DNA of 5,664 nucleotides from an uncultured Clostridia bacterium (GTDB lineage: Bacteria > Bacillota > Clostridia > Oscillospirales > CAG-272), in the NCBI GenBank assembly GCA_947627815.1, contig CANQXN010000117.1:1-5664 (forward strand). Direction: 5' to 3'. Shown here piece after piece: positions 5,299-5,664 of this stretch; the first letter of the stretch is position 1, and each line of letters starts with the position of its first letter. The translations under genes and the position numbers were made by a program. Below the pieces are notes generated by a model. That model saw only the letters and a program-made list of their open reading frames with translations, was not told where the DNA came from and searched no databases.

Positions 5299-5664
5299 TC
5301 AGGCGCGGCGGAGCATATCGCCCGACCCCACCGGAAAGGGAACCGGCAGAGAAAAAATCATTTTCGGGTGAGGCGCCGCCTCGATGGCGCCGCCGTCGGC
5401 GTCAAAGAGCGCTTCGACCGAAAAGGCGCGTCCCAAGTGGCCGGGCGTCAGAAGTTCCACGCGATCCCCCACGGCGACTTTGTTGCGCTGCAAAAGGGTA
5501 GCGCGGCCTGTGGCGCCGTCATAGGAGAGGACGGTGCCAAGATAGGCTTTTTCGGCAAGGTAGCCGTCTTTTGTGACGGTCTGCCCCTTGCTTTGCGGCG
5601 TATCGTAGAAAAAGCCGGTGGCATATTCTCGGTGGTTGACGCTTTCAAGCTCCGAAAGCCAGGC
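5299..5664 (-). CDS. U32 family peptidase-like protein, C-terminal part (cut by window edge)
   Basis: The frame is open from the right edge for 121 codons to a TGA at 5299-5301. It matches the C-terminal region of U32 proteins from memory: HREYATGFFYD (11-21), a YLGTVLSYD strand (41-49), RNKVAVGDRVELLTPG (60-75), and the ending IEAAPHPKMIFSLPVPFPVGSGDMLRR with its APHP and PVP elements (94-120). This is the small beta-barrel-like U32 C-terminal domain. Family members are annotated as collagenase-like proteases, but the characterised bacterial ones (TrhP/YegQ, B. subtilis YrrN/YrrO, RlhA) are RNA hydroxylation factors acting in the cytoplasm. The similarity is closest to the TrhP/YrrO type, so tRNA wobble-uridine hydroxylation is a reasonable inference, but the catalytic part is outside the window. 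An internal ATG at 5493 is only a methionine within the domain, not the start. The next gene follows after 65 bp without a clear terminator. Confidence 0.92.
   Translation of the reverse strand, partial: AWLSELESVNHREYATGFFYDTPQSKGQTVTKDGYLAEKAYLGTVLSYDGATGRATLLQRNKVAVGDRVELLTPGHLGRAFSVEALFDADGGAIEAAPHPKMIFSLPVPFPVGSGDMLRRA

Noticed and set aside
4877..5371. A 164-codon plus-strand frame opposite the unknown membrane protein and the U32 end
   Set aside because: Highly charged, Gly/Arg/Lys-rich translation with no motif. The minus-strand frame has a strong binding site, membrane helices and a fitting operon position.

Overview
The window comes from a GC-rich bacterial chromosome (roughly mid-to-high 50s % GC by eye), most likely an anaerobic or fermentative Firmicute of the Clostridia type. 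This rests on the gene content (U32 'peptidase', short single-domain-type pyruvate kinase, DeoC, PAP2 phosphatase, NAD-type zinc alcohol dehydrogenase) and on strong Shine-Dalgarno sites of the AAAGGAG type before nearly every gene. It is an inference; there is no rRNA or other decisive marker. All six supported genes lie on the minus strand and are read from right to left. I see no RNA gene, CRISPR array, insertion sequence or phage gene.

In transcription order: (1) the C-terminal 121 residues of a U32-family protein (5299-5664, cut by the right edge); (2) a 391-aa protein of unknown function with three predicted membrane helices and a large soluble C-terminal part (4058-5233); (3) a PAP2-superfamily membrane phosphatase with a complete catalytic signature and an unusual Pro/Ala/Asp-rich tail (3250-4020); (4) pyruvate kinase (1750-3168); (5) a divergent deoxyribose-phosphate aldolase (1014-1709); (6) the N-terminal 268 residues of a zinc-binding medium-chain dehydrogenase (1-805, cut by the left edge).

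Spacings are 65, 37, 81, 40 and 208 bp in that order. Genes 1-3 are probably co-transcribed, and pyk-deoC form a tight pair. The 81-bp gap before pyk and the 208-bp gap before the dehydrogenase are where new transcription units could begin or end. The second gap holds two copies of a CCCCGGGG-T(n)-GAGAAAC repeat, several inverted repeats and homopolymer runs, and is the least ordinary DNA in the window.

Functionally, pyk and deoC both act in lower glycolysis or triose-phosphate metabolism: DeoC yields glyceraldehyde-3-phosphate and acetaldehyde, and pyruvate kinase makes pyruvate and ATP. The dehydrogenase could use NAD(H) on a sugar, polyol or alcohol. PAP2 and its unknown membrane neighbour form a separate envelope-associated pair. 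I do not see evidence for a novel defence, mobile or biosynthetic system. The best leads are the unknown membrane protein and the repeat-bearing intergenic region.
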